From the NCBI GenBank assembly GCA_964479435.1, contig CAYZME010000030.1:1-23171 (forward strand): a DNA stretch of 23,171 bases, given 5' to 3'. Below the pieces are notes generated by a model. It saw only the letters and a list, made by a program, of their open reading frames with translations. It was not told the DNA's origin and did no database searches. The translations under genes and the position numbers were made by a program. Below are positions 22,396-23,171 of this stretch, in pieces (position 1 is the first letter of the stretch; every line of letters starts with the position of its first letter). Source of the stretch: JAAYKS01 sp964479435. Its GTDB lineage: Bacteria > Bacillota > Clostridia > Saccharofermentanales > UBA5734.

Positions 22396-22424
22396 ATTAT
22401 TACATGTCACGCTTTCAATTGCAA
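22396..22424 (-). promoter_or_regulatory. Promoter of the SGNH gene at 21620-22341
   Basis: On the minus strand TTGCAA (-35, 22419-22424) and AATAAT (-10, 22396-22401) are 17 bp apart, with TG one base before the -10. The start would be about 48 bases upstream of ATG 22341. Confidence 0.5.
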
Positions 22425-22430
22425 GATGTA

Positions 22431-22478
22431 AAAATAACGCTGATCCACCCCCCGCATGAAGCGGCTGGCAGATCAGCG
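22431..22478 (-). terminator. Intrinsic terminator after the creatininase-family gene
   Basis: On the minus strand CGCTGATC pairs with GATCAGCG, enclosing an inner CCGC-TTCAT-GCGG stem, and is followed by TTATTTTT. It lies about 65 bases past the stop codon at 22544. Confidence 0.8.
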
Positions 22479-22543
22479 CGTATCGTTTGTTAAAAAGCAC
22501 AGAGTAGGCAGCCGGGCAACCGGGCAACCGGCCCGGGCAGGCG

Positions 22544-23171
22544 TCAGGTTTCTTGCCACAGCCTTTCCAGCAGGGCTTTGCCGTGACCGCGGTACCGTTC
22601 GGGGTGCTCGAGGCGATGGCGCACTTCCCGCACCACCCGCTCGGCGGCCGCCTCCAGCGTCTCATGGCCAAATGCCGCCGTCGCGTCCTGGGGCAGCACG
22701 CTGCCGATGACGCCGGTCAGCGGTTCCCCGCGCGGCGGCAACGTCGTCAAATCCACGGTTTCGGGCGCGATGGCCATCATGTGGGAGGTCTCCCAGTGGG
22801 CGGCGTGGTCGCCGGCGTGTTCATACAGATCGTCGACCTGCAAATAATCCACCACCGCCCAGGGCAGCAGCCGGTCGGGCCTTTTCATCACTCGCTGCAT
22901 ATACTGCAATACCGCCGCGCGGCAGTGGTCGATCAGCGGATAATGCCCGGCGACCAACACCCCGACCTTGAACCCCAGCGTATCGGCTTGCGCGAGCAGA
23001 TGCAGCAACAGGTGGTTATAAGCCAGCATCTGTTCGGTCGCGGTAAAGGGGAAATAATCGGGCGTAAAATTCTCCGCCGGCAGCGCCATCGCGGCCGCGA
23101 TGGCCTCTTTGTCGATGGCGTTGGCCTCCATCAGGCCTTCCAGCCGGTTTTCGCCATAATACAGCGGCGGA
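22544..23171 (-). CDS. Creatininase-family amidohydrolase, C-terminal part (cut by window edge)
   Basis: The frame is open from the window end and reads PPLYYGENRLEGLMEANA before VLVAGHYPLIDHC and later HAGDHAAHWETSHMMAIAP. The block with His and WETS is the metal/catalytic signature of creatininase-family enzymes (HAGxxETS). VAGHYPLIDHC stands where many members have NGHGGN. Members open small cyclic amides such as creatinine or formamidopyrimidines (MftE and ArfB relatives); the substrate here is unassigned. About 209 residues are visible, so only the first part of the usual 250-residue protein is missing. An internal Met at 23131 is unlikely to be the start because homologous-looking sequence precedes it. 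A terminator follows. Confidence 0.82.
   Translation of the reverse strand, partial: PPLYYGENRLEGLMEANAIDKEAIAAAMALPAENFTPDYFPFTATEQMLAYNHLLLHLLAQADTLGFKVGVLVAGHYPLIDHCRAAVLQYMQRVMKRPDRLLPWAVVDYLQVDDLYEHAGDHAAHWETSHMMAIAPETVDLTTLPPRGEPLTGVIGSVLPQDATAAFGHETLEAAAERVVREVRHRLEHPERYRGHGKALLERLWQET

Overview
The window looks like chromosome from a fairly GC-rich Bacillota (Firmicutes) relative. The grounds are strong AGGAGG-type ribosome sites, an LPXTG cell-wall-anchored protein, a lipoprotein, a long-form HPF start, a K+-dependent membrane pyrophosphatase, and an NDH-2/prenyl synthase/prenyltransferase operon of the type used for Gram-positive extracellular electron transfer. I assign no genus. 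No phage, transposase or CRISPR array was seen. Two 10-N assembly gaps fall inside genes.

Layout. 1-2705: ribosome hibernation factor (partial), a GT2 membrane glycosyltransferase and a long-type GAPDH. 2839-3072: tRNA-Ser(GGA) with its own promoter and terminator. 3127-5642: a two-gene leftward operon, an internally duplicated DUF1538 membrane protein followed by a tandem-domain PII-like protein, behind a GC-rich repeat-bearing leader and a 30-bp perfect palindrome. 5751-6904: a GyrI-like ligand-binding protein and an SGNH hydrolase. 6924-10064, leftward: membrane diguanylate cyclase, MBL-fold hydrolase, aldo/keto reductase. 10212-12614: hppA with a structured leader and terminator. 12634-13935: mucin-like LPDTG surface protein. 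14128-18909: tightly coupled operon ndh2-doxX, polyprenyl diphosphate synthase, MenA/DmkA-type prenyltransferase, HAD hydrolase. 19085-19642: lipoprotein. 19737-23171, leftward: creatininase-family gene (partial), SGNH hydrolase, a 70-aa two-cysteine peptide gene and a Gfo/Idh/MocA oxidoreductase.

How the parts may work together. The ndh2 operon should feed electrons from NADH into a dedicated (demethyl)menaquinone pool made by its own two prenyl enzymes. This is the quinone-reduction half of the Listeria-type extracellular electron transfer locus; the flavoprotein half is not in the window. HppA carries the K+-dependence signature and the gate Glu at the position used by Na+-pumping enzymes, and DUF1538 relatives have been reported as Na+(Li+,K+)/H+ antiporters, so the window may hold both an ion pump and a PII-controlled antiporter. 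The strongest candidates for undescribed biology are the doubled-PII/doubled-DUF1538 operon, the reduced EET-like operon with a coupled HAD enzyme, and the isolated small peptide gene between two hairpins.
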